From positions 1 through 38,702 of the forward strand of contig JAQTUW010000025.1 of assembly GCA_028707085.1 (NCBI GenBank): a stretch of 38,702 bases of DNA. The letters are read 5' to 3'. Origin of the DNA: Methylococcales bacterium. GTDB lineage: Bacteria > Pseudomonadota > Gammaproteobacteria > Methylococcales > Methylomonadaceae. Position numbers and translations under genes: made by a program. A model generated the notes under the pieces. That model worked only from the letters and a program-made list of their open reading frames with translations, was not told where the DNA came from and searched no databases. This document shows positions 25,681 through 33,844 of this stretch, piece after piece (the stretch's first letter is position 1; the number at the start of each line of letters is the position of its first letter).

Positions 25681-25694
25681 AACAAATATTTGTT
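25681..25694. promoter_or_regulatory. 14-bp perfect palindrome upstream of the ATPase-TOPRIM operon
   Basis: AACAAATATTTGTT is centred about 33 bases upstream of the ATPase start in a very AT-rich gap. A TATAAT hexamer on the minus strand lies just upstream of it (plus-strand 25697-25702), so the palindrome sits near the expected transcription start and could be an operator. No regulator gene is adjacent, so this is tentative. Confidence 0.35.
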
Positions 25695-25747
25695 TATTAT
25701 AGGCTTTAATTGACAAAATTACCATGCTCATTGTTCAATTTTTCACG

Positions 25748-25918
25748 CTATAAGGTTTTGATGTCTGTGCTGGGCGATAGCAGCTTGAAGATTTGTTCGA
25801 CGTTAATTTTGACGCTATCGCTGGCAAAACCGGCATCGCGGAACACCACGCGCAGTGGCTGACGGGCGGCCAGTTGTTTGACGAAATCTTCTGTGATGCT
25901 AGTCTCGCTGGCCTTCGC
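25748..25918 (-). pseudogene. 3' fragment of a type III R-M methyltransferase (Mod) gene
   Basis: The last 45-55 codons of a minus-strand frame read EDFVKQLAARQPLRVVFRDAG...SDSVKINVEQIFKLLSP and stop at 25748. The block PLRVVFRD..F..D..KINVEQIFK..SP is the typical C-terminus of type III Mod adenine methyltransferases. The frame stays open to 26047, but that upstream part does not resemble Mod, and no catalytic or SAM-binding motif is present nearby. This is therefore a leftover tail of a deleted or replaced gene, not a functional enzyme. Confidence 0.6.
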
Positions 25919-26248
25919 TTTGATTATTGGACTGCACCAGCGCCAAACCGCCGAAACCGAAACATTCCCAGGATTGGGGAACTGTCCCCGGCCGCCCATA
26001 AGCGAGTCGTCGCCAAATAACCTGGCTGACTGGCAGCTTGGCGACAATACGCATCACATTCGGTCGAGTATCGCACATTGCTTCATTCGGTTTTGGATAC
26101 CCGCCGGACAGTCATCGATACACCCCGGCAATCAAAAATGGCTACGAATTCATTGGCTAATGTCACTGTCCATGCCGCATGGTTTCATGATAGGCTACAA
26201 TAAAAGCATTGGCCGGTTTTTTGCTTGATTCCCTGAAAAGAGGTTAAT
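25919..26248. other. 330-base stretch without a recognisable gene
   Basis: Between the Mod fragment and the next gene several short frames are open on both strands, but none has a family motif, a ribosome binding site or consistent composition. It is probably scarred DNA at the right end of the defence block; GC content rises again here. Confidence 0.4.
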
Positions 26249-26674
26249 ATGTCATTACACATTGGTTCCATGATGCCGGATCGCGCGCTGGATGAAAGCG
26301 AGCTGATCAAAGCTATCACAAAAATCGCCATCGATCTGGCGGGATTGCGCGATCTGCAAATCCAGCAGCACCCACCAACCCTGGATATTATATTTTTATT
26401 GCCCAGCAAGCAGGAGAAAGCCGACTTTGAGGGCTTGCGCCTGCATTCGTTCGACGAAGCCGGACAAACCCTGAGAATAGAATCTGCGGTACCGGAAAAA
26501 ATGGTCGGCTCGATGCATGCCGAACGTTTCGTCATCGCCATCATGCAGGACGCCATTGACGCCGCCGCCGAATTCTTTAACGAACGGCATATCCTGTTCG
26601 ACGCATCCCGGCATCTGTCCATGGTGGAGGCTCTCGCCGTGAAATGGCAACCCGAATCCGGCCAGTTGCACTAA
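26249..26674 (+). CDS. hypothetical protein, 141 residues
   Basis: The frame starts with ATG at 26249 preceded by AGAGG six to seven bases upstream, and composition returns to that of the chromosomal genes. The product has no signal peptide or membrane segment and looks like a soluble alpha/beta protein. A strand-forming segment PTLDIIFLLPSKQEK is followed by a helix-rich second half (AERFVIAIMQDAIDAAAEFF). The combination of a good ribosome binding site and normal codon use suggests a real gene. No family is recognised. It precedes the baeS-like gene by about 200 bases on the same strand, but that gap argues against a tight operon. Confidence 0.65.
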   Translation: MSLHIGSMMPDRALDESELIKAITKIAIDLAGLRDLQIQQHPPTLDIIFLLPSKQEKADFEGLRLHSFDEAGQTLRIESAVPEKMVGSMHAERFVIAIMQDAIDAAAEFFNERHILFDASRHLSMVEALAVKWQPESGQLH

Positions 26675-26699
26675 AAAAATCTGGTTCTCCGACCCCTGG

Positions 26700-26734
26700 C
26701 CCGGGCGGGCCGTTCTGGCAGCGCCCGGGCGGGC
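26700..26734 (+). repeat. GC-rich 11-bp direct repeat
   Basis: CCCGGGCGGGC occurs at 26700-26710 and again at 26724-26734 in the gap before the baeS-like gene. A run of Gs and Cs this dense is unusual even here. It may form secondary structure in the leader, but its role is unknown. Confidence 0.5.
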
Positions 26735-26873
26735 GCTTAAACCCGGTTTTTCGCGGCTCTCAAAGAAAATACGCCGGAAAAATAAAAAACATTAAACCCG
26801 GCCGGCTGTTTTTTGTCACAGGGCGTTGCATTCTTTATAAGGTTGAAACCGGCCTGAATGGTTACCCGCCCAC

Positions 26874-28310
26874 ATGTTTAAATCGATTCTATTCAAATTA
26901 TTTGTCATATTTCTGGCGATAGCCTTGTTAATCGTCGCCGGCATGCACTTTTTCATGCGTTCCGCCCTGAATGAAGGCTTCTCGGAATATATCGAGACGC
27001 TCCAACAGGAACGGGTAACCAACCTTATCAACGACCTCACCGATTATTACGCCATTAACCACAACTGGAACAAACTGGCCGGCAACAAGAAAGCCTGGAT
27101 TGAACTGCTGATGCAATCCAGCCCTCAGGAAGGCACGCCGTCCTGGGTGAATTACGCGCTTGCCTCGGCCAACGACTTTTGGCCGCCCGATTTGACCGAA
27201 CAGCAAACCGACCGGACGTTCACCCCGCTGGGACTACGGGTGATGCTGCTGGATGCCGACAAAAAAATAATTATCGGCCGGGAAGATTCTTTGGAACAAT
27301 TATCGCTTCGTCCTGTCTTATATGAAGAGAAAGTTGTCGCTTATCTCGGTCTGTTGCCCGGAAAGGCGGTCAGTTACCTTAGCGAACTTACCTTTATTGA
27401 AAAACAGGTTGACTCCTATTTCTGGATTACCCTGTTCATGGTCGGCGTCTCGGCCTGCGTCGCCATGTTGCTGGCTTATGTTTTGAAACACCAGCTTGGC
27501 CGGGTGACTTCCGTGGCCAAGGCGCTCGCAGAAGGCAAATACGACATTCGGCTGGCGGTGGACTCCAATGACGAGGTCGGACAACTGGCCCGCGACATGA
27601 ATGATCTGGCGGCCGCGCTGGAACAGTCCGAACAGGCCAGACGGCGCTGGGTAGCCGATATTTCGCATGAACTGCGTACGCCGCTGACCGTGCTGCGCGG
27701 CGAACTGGAAGCCTTGCAGGACGGCATACGCCCGCTGACCGCGGAAGCGATTGATTCATTGATGGGCGATGTGATGCGCCTCAACCTGCTGACGGACGAT
27801 CTCTATCAATTATCGCTGACCGATCAGGGAGCGCTGACTTATCGCAAGGCGCGCATCAACCCGGTCGAACTGCTGAAGAAAGATCTGGATACATTAAGGC
27901 CGGAATTTGAAAACAATCGAATTAAAGTACGCTGGAACAATACCTTGCCAAACCCGGTCTGCATTTATGCCGACCCGTACCGCCTGTCCCAGCTTTACAG
28001 AAATCTGCTCAACAATAGCGCCAGTTATACCGACGGCGGAGGCCGGCTCGAAATCGGTATTTCCCGGACTGCGGACAGATTGCTGCTGCGTTTTTCCGAC
28101 AGCGAGCCCGGCGTGCCGGCAGACGAACTGCCCAGGCTATTCGACAGATTCTACCGGGTCGATAGCTCGCGCAACCGCCACCATGGCGGAGCCGGTCTGG
28201 GCATGGCGATATGCAGCAACATCGTTGAAGCGCATAACGGCACGATACAGGCATTGCCGTCGGCCATGAACGGACTTTGTATTCACATAGAACTGCCCAT
28301 AAGCCCATGA
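26874..28310 (+). CDS. baeS: sensor histidine kinase, BaeS-like
   Basis: This is the membrane sensor of a two-component system. The layout is a first membrane helix (about residues 8-28), a periplasmic sensor loop (about 30-182), a second helix (183-203), a HAMP linker (204-256) and a kinase core. Core motifs are the H-box ADISHELRTPL with His265, N-box LYRNLLNNSASYTD (around Asn377), G1 FSDSEPGVP (408-415, where the family often has DSGPG) and G2 GGAGLGMAI (438-446). BaeS in enterobacteria senses envelope stress and phosphorylates BaeR. The stop overlaps the regulator's start by four bases (ATGA), so the two are co-translated. The start codon at 26874 has only a weak ribosome binding site. 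BaeS rather than another EnvZ/OmpR-class kinase is supported by the H-box neighbourhood, the BaeR-like partner and the Spy-like gene downstream. Confidence 0.88.
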   Translation: MFKSILFKLFVIFLAIALLIVAGMHFFMRSALNEGFSEYIETLQQERVTNLINDLTDYYAINHNWNKLAGNKKAWIELLMQSSPQEGTPSWVNYALASANDFWPPDLTEQQTDRTFTPLGLRVMLLDADKKIIIGREDSLEQLSLRPVLYEEKVVAYLGLLPGKAVSYLSELTFIEKQVDSYFWITLFMVGVSACVAMLLAYVLKHQLGRVTSVAKALAEGKYDIRLAVDSNDEVGQLARDMNDLAAALEQSEQARRRWVADISHELRTPLTVLRGELEALQDGIRPLTAEAIDSLMGDVMRLNLLTDDLYQLSLTDQGALTYRKARINPVELLKKDLDTLRPEFENNRIKVRWNNTLPNPVCIYADPYRLSQLYRNLLNNSASYTDGGGRLEIGISRTADRLLLRFSDSEPGVPADELPRLFDRFYRVDSSRNRHHGGAGLGMAICSNIVEAHNGTIQALPSAMNGLCIHIELPISP

Positions 28311-29002
28311 ACCATATCCTGATTGTAGAAGACGAACTTAAACTGGCCAGCCTGCAGGCAGACTATCTCAATAACGCGGATTTCAACACCGATCTGTTGA
28401 GCAACGGCCTGGAGGTCGTGCCCTGGCTCCAGCAAAACCATACCGATCTGATCATCCTGGATCTGATGCTGCCCGGACGGAACGGCCTGGATGTTTGCCG
28501 GGAAATCCGCAGCTTCAGCAACGTGCCGATTATTATCATCACCGCCCGCATCGAGGAGATCGACCGGCTGCATGGCCTGGAAATGGGGGCCGACGATTAT
28601 ATGTGCAAGCCGTTTAGCCCGCGAGAAATGGTCGCCCGGGTAAAAGCCGTACTCCGCCGCTTGCAGATTTCCCCCGTAGACGCCCTGCCGCCGCCGGCGC
28701 AACTAAAACTGAATCCGCTGAATCTGAGAGTGTTTATCGACAACCGGGGGCTGGAATTGACCACCATCGAATTTCAGTTGTTGCAGTCCATGTACATGCA
28801 GCCGGGACGGATTTTTTCCCGCGCCAAATTAATGAATATGATTTATCCGGATCAAAGAGTCGTCTCCGATCGCACCATAGACAGCCATATTAAAAAATTG
28901 AGAAAAAAGCTGGCGCATATATTGCCGTCGCAAGACCTGATTCATTCCGTTTACGGAGCCGGTTATTGCTATGTCCCGCAGGATCAAAGCCGTAGACGTT
29001 AA
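28307..29002 (+). CDS. baeR: response regulator, OmpR/BaeR family
   Basis: The 231-residue product has an N-terminal receiver domain with acidic pocket VEDE (residues 7-10), phosphoacceptor Asp52 in LDLMLPG, the IIITAR switch Thr and a CKPF lysine. It ends in an OmpR-type winged helix (about residues 135-225: LTTIEFQLLQSM, SRAKLMNMIY, RTIDSHIKKLRKKL, VYGAGYCY). The open frame could start at 28277, but ATG at 28307 is chosen because it overlaps the kinase stop as ATGA and begins exactly at the receiver domain (MNHILIVEDE). It likely activates envelope-stress genes; the Spy/CpxP-like gene 227 bases downstream is an obvious candidate target. No mdtABC efflux genes follow in this window, unlike enterobacterial baeSR. 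Confidence 0.88.
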   Translation: MNHILIVEDELKLASLQADYLNNADFNTDLLSNGLEVVPWLQQNHTDLIILDLMLPGRNGLDVCREIRSFSNVPIIIITARIEEIDRLHGLEMGADDYMCKPFSPREMVARVKAVLRRLQISPVDALPPPAQLKLNPLNLRVFIDNRGLELTTIEFQLLQSMYMQPGRIFSRAKLMNMIYPDQRVVSDRTIDSHIKKLRKKLAHILPSQDLIHSVYGAGYCYVPQDQSRRR

Positions 29003-29182
29003 TCACGGTCTGGCACGTTTTGGCCTCCTCCGCTTTTATCCCATCTGTCGTCAGGTTGCGGAATACCATACAAAAATTTCTGTCGCAGGCATTGAAGCCT
29101 CGAAAAATATTGCGGCCAAGGTAAGAATATTACCGTCCGCATTCCGAAGCCTTGAGATAGCGTTTTTCAAGGCTCCCCAACC

Positions 29183-29204
29183 ACGGACAGGCTGGCCTGT
29201 CCGT
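29183..29204. promoter_or_regulatory. perfect palindrome upstream of the Spy-like gene
   Basis: Arms ACGGACAGGC and GCCTGTCCGT (10 bp each) are separated by two bases and end 25 bases before the ATG of the Spy-like gene. It could be an operator, a leader hairpin or the 3' hairpin of baeR. A weaker 8-bp inverted repeat lies at 29148-29155 and 29167-29174. Confidence 0.45.
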
Positions 29205-29229
29205 ATTTCGTCACTCACGAGAGATTACT

Positions 29230-29577
29230 ATGCGCAAACAATTTTTAATGATCGCACTGGCCATTGCCTTACCCTTGACTGCCGTAGCCGCCACCGAGGA
29301 TAACTCGGCCGCCATGGGCGGGCGTTGCGACAGAATTGACTACCTGACCAAGGAACTGAGCTTGTCCGCCGAGCAGAAAACCAAACTGGAAACCGTGTTT
29401 AAGGAAAACAAGGAAAAATTCAAGGCCTTGCATGCGGAAAAACGCCAACAAATCGAAGCCGTGCTCAACAAGGAGCAAATTGAAAAATTCGACAAGCTGA
29501 AAAAGCAGCACCATGAGGAATGGGAGAAAAAACACGAGGACGCCACTGATAAAAAACCGGCCGAACAGGCAAAATAA
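29230..29577 (+). CDS. small periplasmic Spy/CpxP-like (LTXXQ) protein
   Basis: The 115-residue protein starts with a clear signal peptide (MRKQFLMIALAIALPLTAVA, likely cut near AVAA). The mature part is almost entirely helical and charged. It includes LTKELSLSAEQKTKLETVF, a form of the Spy/CpxP repeat, then a Lys/Glu-rich helix and a second turn VLNKEQIEKFDKL. Spy and CpxP are periplasmic ATP-independent chaperones or sensors of envelope stress, controlled by Cpx and Bae systems in E. coli. GAGAG eight bases upstream of the ATG supports the start. It follows the baeSR-like genes on the same strand, suggesting it is their regulatory target, which is inferred. It is shorter than E. coli Spy (about 160 residues) and has a Lys-rich tail. 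Confidence 0.75.
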   Translation: MRKQFLMIALAIALPLTAVAATEDNSAAMGGRCDRIDYLTKELSLSAEQKTKLETVFKENKEKFKALHAEKRQQIEAVLNKEQIEKFDKLKKQHHEEWEKKHEDATDKKPAEQAK

Positions 29578-29589
29578 CCGGTTTATTTG

Positions 29590-29628
29590 TAAAGGCATGT
29601 GCGGACAACAGCGCCGCCCATGCCTTTA
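29590..29628. terminator. hairpin between convergent genes, possible terminator
   Basis: Arms TAAAGGCATG (29590-29599) and CATGCCTTTA (29619-29628) form a perfect 10-bp stem with a 19-base loop, 12 bases after the Spy-like stop and before the convergent glycosyltransferase gene. The arms themselves provide short A/T runs on each side, so it may act in both directions; no long T-tract follows. Confidence 0.5.
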
Positions 29629-29702
29629 TGTCGGCCTAACCTTCCCTGCCACCGGTTTCAGGCCGCCGCGCCCACCTTTCCGGGTGCCATGCGCGCCTGC
29701 CG

Positions 29703-30725
29703 TTACTTCCCCAATAGACGCCGCAAAAAAGCCTTGAGGGCCGGATTTCGGGATATGAGCCGCCGCAAACGGCTGAACAGGCTTTCCGCGCAACGAACCG
29801 GGAACAGCACCAGGTTCAAGGCGTTCAGTATTTCAAGCTGCTGACGGTTAATGCGCTGTTCCGCCTGCTCGATCCTGTAAATCAGCGCATGCAGGAGCCC
29901 CAGGTTTTCGGGTTCTTTCGCCAGAAGCTGTCTGATCAGGCTGTTACGGTATAAAACCTGATACTCAAGATGTCTGTCCCGACCATTAATGATCGAATTG
30001 CCATAGGCGCTGTCCTGCCCGGCCGTCAGGCGGTGATGATAATAGGCCAGCTCCTGATTGATCATGCCTATATCGCCCACCATCAGCACCCGCAAGTTGA
30101 AATCCCAGTCCCCCAATACCGGCAAACTGGCGTTGAAACCGCCCAAATAATCCACCACAGACTTTCTGATCAATACGCTGATAGGCGGAACATTATTCGC
30201 CGCCAGCATATTGCCGAAATCAATCCGTTCCTGCCACAAACCATAAGGATAACGTTTATCTTCGATTATTTTATCCCCCTCCACCCTTTCGAATACCGCA
30301 GCAAGATTGGTGGCGACTGCGGCATAACAGGCGTTCTCCGGTTTATTCAAAAAAGCCACGGTTTCTTCCAGAAAAGCCGGGCTCCAGGTATCGTCGTCGT
30401 CATGCACCACGACAAAATCCCCCTGAATGCCCGCCATGGCGGCATTGGAGGCGGCCTCCATTCCCATGCTCGCGGCATGATGCCTGACCGTCAGTCGCTC
30501 TTCAAAAGCCGACAGATGTTCGGCGACGATACGGTTGACGTCCTGAACGTCGCCACCGTCGTTGACCAGGCACAGATGCCAGTTACGGTAGGTCTGGCCC
30601 AGAATACTGGCCAAGGCCCGATCGAGCATGACCGGCCGGTTCCGGGTTCGAGTAATGATCAGCACCTTGACGCCTATTGCGGATACCGGCAAAGCCGCCA
30701 TGCTGTTTGGAAAATAACTGCTCAT
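29703..30725 (-). CDS. glycosyltransferase family 2 protein
   Basis: This is a GT-A-fold glycosyltransferase. From the chosen ATG at 30723-30725 (MSSYFPNS) it has VLIITRTRNRPVMLDRALASIL, the sugar-nucleotide segment LCLVNDGG, a DxD-like metal motif VVHDDDDTW, and an acceptor-side region with PVLGDWDFNLRVL, the family 2 ED-type base. The C-terminal 70 residues are helical and basic and may attach to the membrane. The frame extends 16 codons upstream; the inner ATG is preferred because the domain begins soon after it. It is the last gene of a minus-strand arm with the HAD-domain and sulfotransferase genes, so it probably adds a sugar to the same surface glycan. Donor and linkage cannot be told. 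Confidence 0.85.
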   Translation of the reverse strand: MSSYFPNSMAALPVSAIGVKVLIITRTRNRPVMLDRALASILGQTYRNWHLCLVNDGGDVQDVNRIVAEHLSAFEERLTVRHHAASMGMEAASNAAMAGIQGDFVVVHDDDDTWSPAFLEETVAFLNKPENACYAAVATNLAAVFERVEGDKIIEDKRYPYGLWQERIDFGNMLAANNVPPISVLIRKSVVDYLGGFNASLPVLGDWDFNLRVLMVGDIGMINQELAYYHHRLTAGQDSAYGNSIINGRDRHLEYQVLYRNSLIRQLLAKEPENLGLLHALIYRIEQAEQRINRQQLEILNALNLVLFPVRCAESLFSRLRRLISRNPALKAFLRRLLGK

Positions 30726-30826
30726 AATTTCTGTTTTCAATTGATTGAAACCACGAAAAATCCGCCTGCGCAAAAGACTTGCGTTCGCGCCCGCCCATGC
30801 ACTAAAGCCCGATTTGCCGCAACAGC

Positions 30827-32716
30827 CTAACGCATATTGTATTTTTCATTAAAATAGTCCATCGCTCTCAACGTGGTCTGTTTTAAGCCCTTTTTTTTGA
30901 CAGTCATCATCACTTTTTGAATCAGCTCATGCCCGCCGAGCGAACTTTTCCAATATCCGCCCAAATCGAGATGTTCGACGCCGTTGACGAACCGGGAGTG
31001 CGGGATTTCACCCAGCGCCAGACGCTCGGTTGGCGCCGGTTCATTTATCAGGGCGGCATAAAGATTGATAATGGCTCTGCGAATATCGTTTACCGAAAAT
31101 AGGCCAATAAACGGTTTTATACTTTCCGCAAAATCCAGTACCGCCTCATGCAATTCGTTTGCCAGATACCCCCTGACCCGCTCATGCGAATTGACAGACC
31201 GGAACACAAATTCAAGTTTATCCGCTTCGGCATGCGAAATGCTGATTAATTGCTCTCTGTCTGAAATGAACGGCAGCTCGAATATTTCCATGCAGTTGTT
31301 GAAATAGGCCATTCTTTTGCGCAAATCATGGGGCACGAATAAAAATGTTTTAATTTTTTTATGCATGTTGCCCTCCTTGTTTGCGCCGATATAATAGCCG
31401 TTCAGCGGCTGCCGCAAAATCTGTTCAAGCGCCTTCTGGCTGCTCAACCCCCAGCCCACATCCACCACAGCCGTCTTTGCGGCTACCACGCCAGACTGCC
31501 GGCAATAATCCAGACAGGCGGCGTACTCCCGATCGATCTGGGCGGCCAGCAGATGCTTGTGTTCGGTCAGTAGGGCGACCGCTTTGGCGATCATGGTCGC
31601 CGAGGCATGCCTGTCCACTTCCAGGCCGTTATCGCGCAAAAGAGCGATAATCTCTTCCATATTATCGATGACAAGCCCATTCAGGATATGACGCAACGAA
31701 GAGTTGCCGGCATTTGCAAAAAGCTGCCCCATCCATTCGTCATGTACCTTAAGCGCCGGAAACAGCAAAGAGCGGCGCGAACAGAGAAAAACAGTAACTT
31801 TTCGCTCCGGATACAGCACGGCGAATACGTCTTTTATGATATAACCGTCCCTGGCCATTAGCAGCAACTCCTCCATGCCGTCCCGCCGCGCCTGCTGCTC
31901 TAGCCACATCACAAACCCGCAGACCAGCGGAGCTGCGTACATGGCGCCAAACAGCCTTGCCGCAGAATCCAGCTTCCGCTCTTCTTTCAACTTTGCAATT
32001 CTTGAAATCAAAAAACCCGAAAATGCGCCATGATCGCTTTGCAGCTTATGTATGGCATTCAGATTAAAGGCTGAATCCCTGCCGAGCAGTTCATGATTTT
32101 TAGGCAGATGTATTGCCTGGAGGCCCAGTTTTAATGCGGAAGAATAATCGGATAGCCTGTTATCGCCAATATGCAGAATTCTATCCGGACTGACATCCAC
32201 ATCACGCATAAATTGCTGAAAAAGTTTGCCGCCATACTTGCCGCCTTTGGCGTCGGCCGAGGTATACACTCCCATGAACGTCATACCTTTTTCATTTAAT
32301 ATAAAACTTAGCTGCGTGGAGGAATAATAAATGTCTGAAATGGCATAGACTTTTTTACCGTTATTTAGCGCATACTGATAAATATCAAATACGGTATTGC
32401 GCAATTCCAGACACAATATTTCAGCCTCAATTTCCCTGTCGATAGTGATATGGCTGTAAGCTTCTGGCAGATAACGGTAAATGTCTTCCAGTGTCGCTTC
32501 CGGATGATTTTCATTGCGCATCATCTCGGCTCTGGCTTGCTCTTCCGCCGTGATGCGGGCGTCATGAAACCCTGCGGCGTCGCCGTCTAAAATCCTGAAA
32601 ACATCGGTAGGTCTCTCGAAACACCGGATCAACAATGTATCAAAAACATCAAACGTGACAATATCCACCGAATCAATTATCGATTTTATTGTGTTTGAGC
32701 TAATTAAATTCTGCAT
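30827..32716 (-). CDS. HAD-superfamily domain protein of a glycan cluster
   Basis: The first 220 residues are a HAD domain: motif I TFDVFDTLLI (Asp23 and Asp26), motif II AISDIY (Ser127), the motif III lysine region KGGKYGGKLF and motif IV HIGDNRLSD (Asp185, Asp190). All catalytic positions are present. The remaining 400 residues form one or more domains I cannot name; they include ELLLMARDGYIIKDVF and AVVDVGWGLSSQKALEQIL and lack membrane segments. Proteins of this shape (HAD plus a long tail) often occur in O-antigen and capsule clusters, where their role is poorly defined. The ATG at 32714-32716 follows an AAAGG about 13 bases upstream. It sits between the sulfotransferase and GT2 genes on the same strand, about 100 bases from the GT2 start. 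A phosphatase role is plausible. Confidence 0.8.
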   Translation of the reverse strand: MQNLISSNTIKSIIDSVDIVTFDVFDTLLIRCFERPTDVFRILDGDAAGFHDARITAEEQARAEMMRNENHPEATLEDIYRYLPEAYSHITIDREIEAEILCLELRNTVFDIYQYALNNGKKVYAISDIYYSSTQLSFILNEKGMTFMGVYTSADAKGGKYGGKLFQQFMRDVDVSPDRILHIGDNRLSDYSSALKLGLQAIHLPKNHELLGRDSAFNLNAIHKLQSDHGAFSGFLISRIAKLKEERKLDSAARLFGAMYAAPLVCGFVMWLEQQARRDGMEELLLMARDGYIIKDVFAVLYPERKVTVFLCSRRSLLFPALKVHDEWMGQLFANAGNSSLRHILNGLVIDNMEEIIALLRDNGLEVDRHASATMIAKAVALLTEHKHLLAAQIDREYAACLDYCRQSGVVAAKTAVVDVGWGLSSQKALEQILRQPLNGYYIGANKEGNMHKKIKTFLFVPHDLRKRMAYFNNCMEIFELPFISDREQLISISHAEADKLEFVFRSVNSHERVRGYLANELHEAVLDFAESIKPFIGLFSVNDIRRAIINLYAALINEPAPTERLALGEIPHSRFVNGVEHLDLGGYWKSSLGGHELIQKVMMTVKKKGLKQTTLRAMDYFNEKYNMR

Positions 32717-32875
32717 AGACTATACGCCTTTATATAAATACATTCATTCAATCTGGAAATTAGAATAAATGTATAACAAAAAATGCTTTATCCGCATATA
32801 ATGAATAATTCGGCATACTTTTTCTTCGATCTCCTGCCCTGTATGGACATTCTCAGAAGAAAGACCATCCGTGAA

Positions 32876-33844
32876 TTAGGGAACCATTCCGCGCAGCAAA
32901 CGCCGCAACCTCGACATGAATACTTTACAAATCCCGCGTACGCAAAGCGTCTGTTCCAGTTGAAGCATCCGCCCGCTAATTTCGGCCAGCCGCCGGTTCC
33001 GGCCGCGAATCAGTTCGACAGCCTTGAGGGCGACCGCCAATTCCCTATCCGTAAAGGCATCCTTTGAATCGGGCGGTTGCAGGCTGTAGCCAAACGCCTG
33101 AAAGTCTTTGGCATAGAGGGTGGCTATCAATTCGATGCTTCTGGGGGTGATATATCCAGGAAGATAAGGAATCAGACTCTCATTCGAAGTTTTTGAGGCA
33201 AAAGGATCGGTAAACCCCGACCCCAGCCTTTCCGATAAAGCGGTTGATAGCACCCCGGTTTCCTCCAGTTTCGCGATTAGCGAATAGCCGATTAAATCCG
33301 GACGGAGCAGGTCTGCCTGCGGCGTCCAGTGCATATCTTGAAAGTTCGGCGCCTCGTTTGCCAGCAGATACTCCAGAAACGCCTCAAACGCCGCGGCCAA
33401 ATCGGTGGCATTTTTAACCGGCATATTAAAAAAACCGGTATTGACATAGGGCGGTATTTGTAGCGGCTCTCTGAGCAGCAACTTGGACTGCCAGGCGGAA
33501 AAAATTCGCTTATACGGATTGCGCACGACTGCGAACCTGAAATAGTCGTCCGAACCCAGCGGTTCCAGCAGGGCATCCGGCATTAAGCCGGTTACATCGG
33601 CGGCAACTTTTGCAAATACATCATGTATGACTAGAGCGGGATCGCTTTCCCGGCTGTCTGTCGATTCCCGGATGGCCCGCGCATATCCCGTCAGATCGGC
33701 AAACCACCATTTAAGCGAGGTGCAGGCAACTTTAGGCGTGGCGACATAGAAAATCTTGTATCGTTCGCAAAGATAACCGTTAATGCCCAGATACTCAAAT
33801 AGCTGTTCTTTGTCCGGAGATGGCCAGTCTTTTATATTTAGCAT
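32876..33844 (-). CDS. sulfotransferase family protein
   Basis: The 322-residue protein carries the PAPS-binding signatures of the carbohydrate sulfotransferase (Sulfotransfer_2) family. The 5'-phosphosulfate loop is FYVATPKVACTSLKWWF (about residues 32-48), with Lys38 in the usual catalytic position. The 3'-phosphate segment is FRFAVVRNPYKRIFSAW (about 102-118) with the RNPYKR core. The C-terminal 60 residues are a basic coiled-coil-like helix. It probably transfers sulfate from PAPS to a sugar of the surface glycan made by this cluster; no PAPS synthesis genes are in the window. The ATG at 33842-33844 has a modest GCGAG site upstream. It is the first gene of the minus-strand arm and faces a long non-coding gap. 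Confidence 0.85.
   Translation of the reverse strand: MLNIKDWPSPDKEQLFEYLGINGYLCERYKIFYVATPKVACTSLKWWFADLTGYARAIRESTDSRESDPALVIHDVFAKVAADVTGLMPDALLEPLGSDDYFRFAVVRNPYKRIFSAWQSKLLLREPLQIPPYVNTGFFNMPVKNATDLAAAFEAFLEYLLANEAPNFQDMHWTPQADLLRPDLIGYSLIAKLEETGVLSTALSERLGSGFTDPFASKTSNESLIPYLPGYITPRSIELIATLYAKDFQAFGYSLQPPDSKDAFTDRELAVALKAVELIRGRNRRLAEISGRMLQLEQTLCVRGICKVFMSRLRRLLRGMVP

Noticed and set aside
25748-26047. 99-codon minus-strand frame as an intact small gene
   Set aside because: Only its last 45-55 codons match Mod C-termini; the rest looks unrelated. It is treated as a gene fragment.
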